A stretch of 14,541 nucleotides of DNA from JBKHXU01 sp046565865. GTDB taxonomy: Bacteria; Pseudomonadota; Gammaproteobacteria; Acidiferrobacterales; Sulfurifustaceae. The notes beneath the pieces were generated by a model that was not told the DNA's origin, made no database searches, and worked only from the letters and a program-made list of their open reading frames with translations. The stretch lies in contig JBKHXU010000127.1 in NCBI GenBank assembly GCA_046565865.1, positions 1 through 14,541 on the forward strand. Direction: 5' to 3'. The translations under genes were made by a program, and so were the position numbers. Shown piece after piece: positions 13,793 to 14,541 of this stretch (position 1 is the stretch's first letter; each line of letters begins with the position of its first letter).

Positions 13793-14488
13793 TTAGGTCC
13801 GCGCGAAAGTTTGGCGATGCAAAATGGCGGCGAACTCGTCCATGAAAATTTCGTAGCGCGACACCAGGCGCTCGACGTGATTCGAGTAGCGGTTGTACGC
13901 GATCACCGCCGGGATCGCGGCGAACAAACCGATCGCGGTCGCGATCAACGCCTCGGCGATGCCGGGCGCGACGTGGGCGATGGTCGGCTGCTGAATCGCG
14001 CCCAGCGAACGAAACGAATTCATGATGCCCCAGACGGTGCCGACCAGACCCACGTACGGGCTGGTCGAGCCGACGGTCGCCAGAAACGGCAGATGCATCT
14101 CGAGCTCGTCGATCTCGCGCGACAGCGCCACGCGCATCGCGCGCTGCACGCCTTCGAGCACCGCCGGCGGCTCGATACCGGGCTGGCCCGCGAGCCTTTT
14201 GAATTCGCGAAAACCCGAAACGAACAGGTTTTCCATGCCAGCCACCGCCGGGCCCTTGCCGCCCAACTCGCTAAACAATTGGTTGACATTGCCGCCCGAC
14301 CAGAACTTGCCCTCGAAACGGTCGGCGGCACTGTACGCGCTGCGCAGCGCGAACCATTTACGAAAGATCATGGTCCAGGACACGACGGAGGCAAACATCA
14401 ACAGCGCCATGACGATCTGCACCGGCAGGCTCGCATTCAGAATCAGCCCGAGCAGCGCCATGCCGTCCGGTGTAGTAACGACGTCCAA
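13793..14488 (-). CDS. tolQ: Tol-Pal system protein TolQ (MotA/TolQ/ExbB family)
   Basis: TolQ is the multi-helix stator-like partner of TolR. The 231 residues match the usual length. Three membrane segments are visible: about 17-40 (PVQIVMALLMFASVVSWTMIF), about 135-160 (LPFLATVGSTSPYVGLVGTVWGIM, the conserved proton-channel region) and about 175-200 (GIAEALIATAIGLFAAIPAVIAY). The start is TTG 14486-14488, supported by GGAGG 6 bases upstream. The next in-frame ATG is at residue 10 and has no Shine-Dalgarno. The gene starts two bases after the ybgC stop and leads the tol operon. Confidence 0.96.
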   Translation of the reverse strand: MDVVTTPDGMALLGLILNASLPVQIVMALLMFASVVSWTMIFRKWFALRSAYSAADRFEGKFWSGGNVNQLFSELGGKGPAVAGMENLFVSGFREFKRLAGQPGIEPPAVLEGVQRAMRVALSREIDELEMHLPFLATVGSTSPYVGLVGTVWGIMNSFRSLGAIQQPTIAHVAPGIAEALIATAIGLFAAIPAVIAYNRYSNHVERLVSRYEIFMDEFAAILHRQTFART

Positions 14489-14490
14489 GT

Positions 14491-14541
14491 TCAGCCTCCG
14501 TTTAGTTTTGCGTACACCCGATCGGGGATCGGACAGGGAAC
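14491..14541 (-). CDS. ybgC: Partial CDS: C-terminal 16 residues of probable YbgC acyl-CoA thioesterase
   Basis: An open frame enters from the right edge and ends with TGA at 14491-14493. The visible residues are VPCPIPDRVYAKLNGG. The P-x-P-I-P-x-x-V/L-x-x-K-L pattern resembles the C-terminal tail of YbgC/PaaI-type thioesterases. YbgC is the normal gene before tolQ in gammaproteobacteria. The last codons (GGA GGC TGA) contain the tolQ ribosome binding site. The assignment rests on position plus a short motif. Confidence 0.7.
   Translation of the reverse strand, partial: VPCPIPDRVYAKLNGG
14495..14499 (-). promoter_or_regulatory. Ribosome binding site supporting the TTG start of tolQ
   Basis: GGAGG on the minus strand lies 6 bases before TTG 14488, inside the end of ybgC. 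It favours the TTG over the ATG nine codons further in. Confidence 0.75.

Overview
The window looks like a chromosomal segment of a GC-rich gammaproteobacterium. The evidence is a complete tol-pal cluster running ybgC-tolQ-tolR-tolA-tolB-pal-cpoB-queE-queC, with a tRNA-Lys close by. That order is familiar from Pseudomonas-like genomes. Frequent GTG and TTG starts and strong third-position GC fit the same picture. Genus cannot be decided from the sequence alone. No insertion sequence, phage gene, CRISPR array or rRNA was seen.

Left part (1-2885, minus strand): a tightly coupled operon. It begins with a lipoprotein that has a second, C-terminal sorting-like tail (2055-2885). Next come a rhombosortase-type intramembrane serine protease (1489-2058), an exported or membrane-anchored amidohydrolase (221-1492), a 41-residue membrane protein (99-224) and the first 32 codons of another gene (1-96). 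Each of the first three junctions is a 4-base stop/start overlap. The lipoprotein and rhombosortase look like a dedicated substrate/protease pair.

Divergent promoter region (2886-2989): two copies of the same 18-base palindromic element (ACTGAACnnnGTTCAATA), centred 31 bases apart. One lies in the spacer of a TTGACT/TATTGT promoter. This is a convincing operator pair for the TetR-type regulator encoded just to the right.

Plus strand (2990-6987): the TetR/AcrR regulator, an Aas-type 2-acyl-glycerophosphoethanolamine acyltransferase/acyl-ACP synthetase, and an LplT-type lysophospholipid flippase. The last two take up lysophospholipids across the inner membrane and re-acylate them. The shared control region suggests that phospholipid repair and the rhombosortase/lipoprotein operon are regulated together.

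Centre (7044-8417, minus strand): tRNA-Lys(TTT), with a near-perfect sigma70 promoter that begins inside the tail of a strong terminator, then a YeeE/YedE sulfur-compound transporter. The transporter sits between queC and the tRNA and has no TusA-like partner beside it.

Right part (8505-14541, minus strand): queC and queE (7-deazaguanine synthesis for queuosine), cpoB, pal, tolB, tolA, tolR, tolQ and the last 16 codons of ybgC. The Tol-Pal genes build the trans-envelope machine that constricts the outer membrane at division. Gene junctions here are overlaps or gaps of a few bases, except for 39 or more bases between cpoB and queE and 87 bases between queC and yedE.
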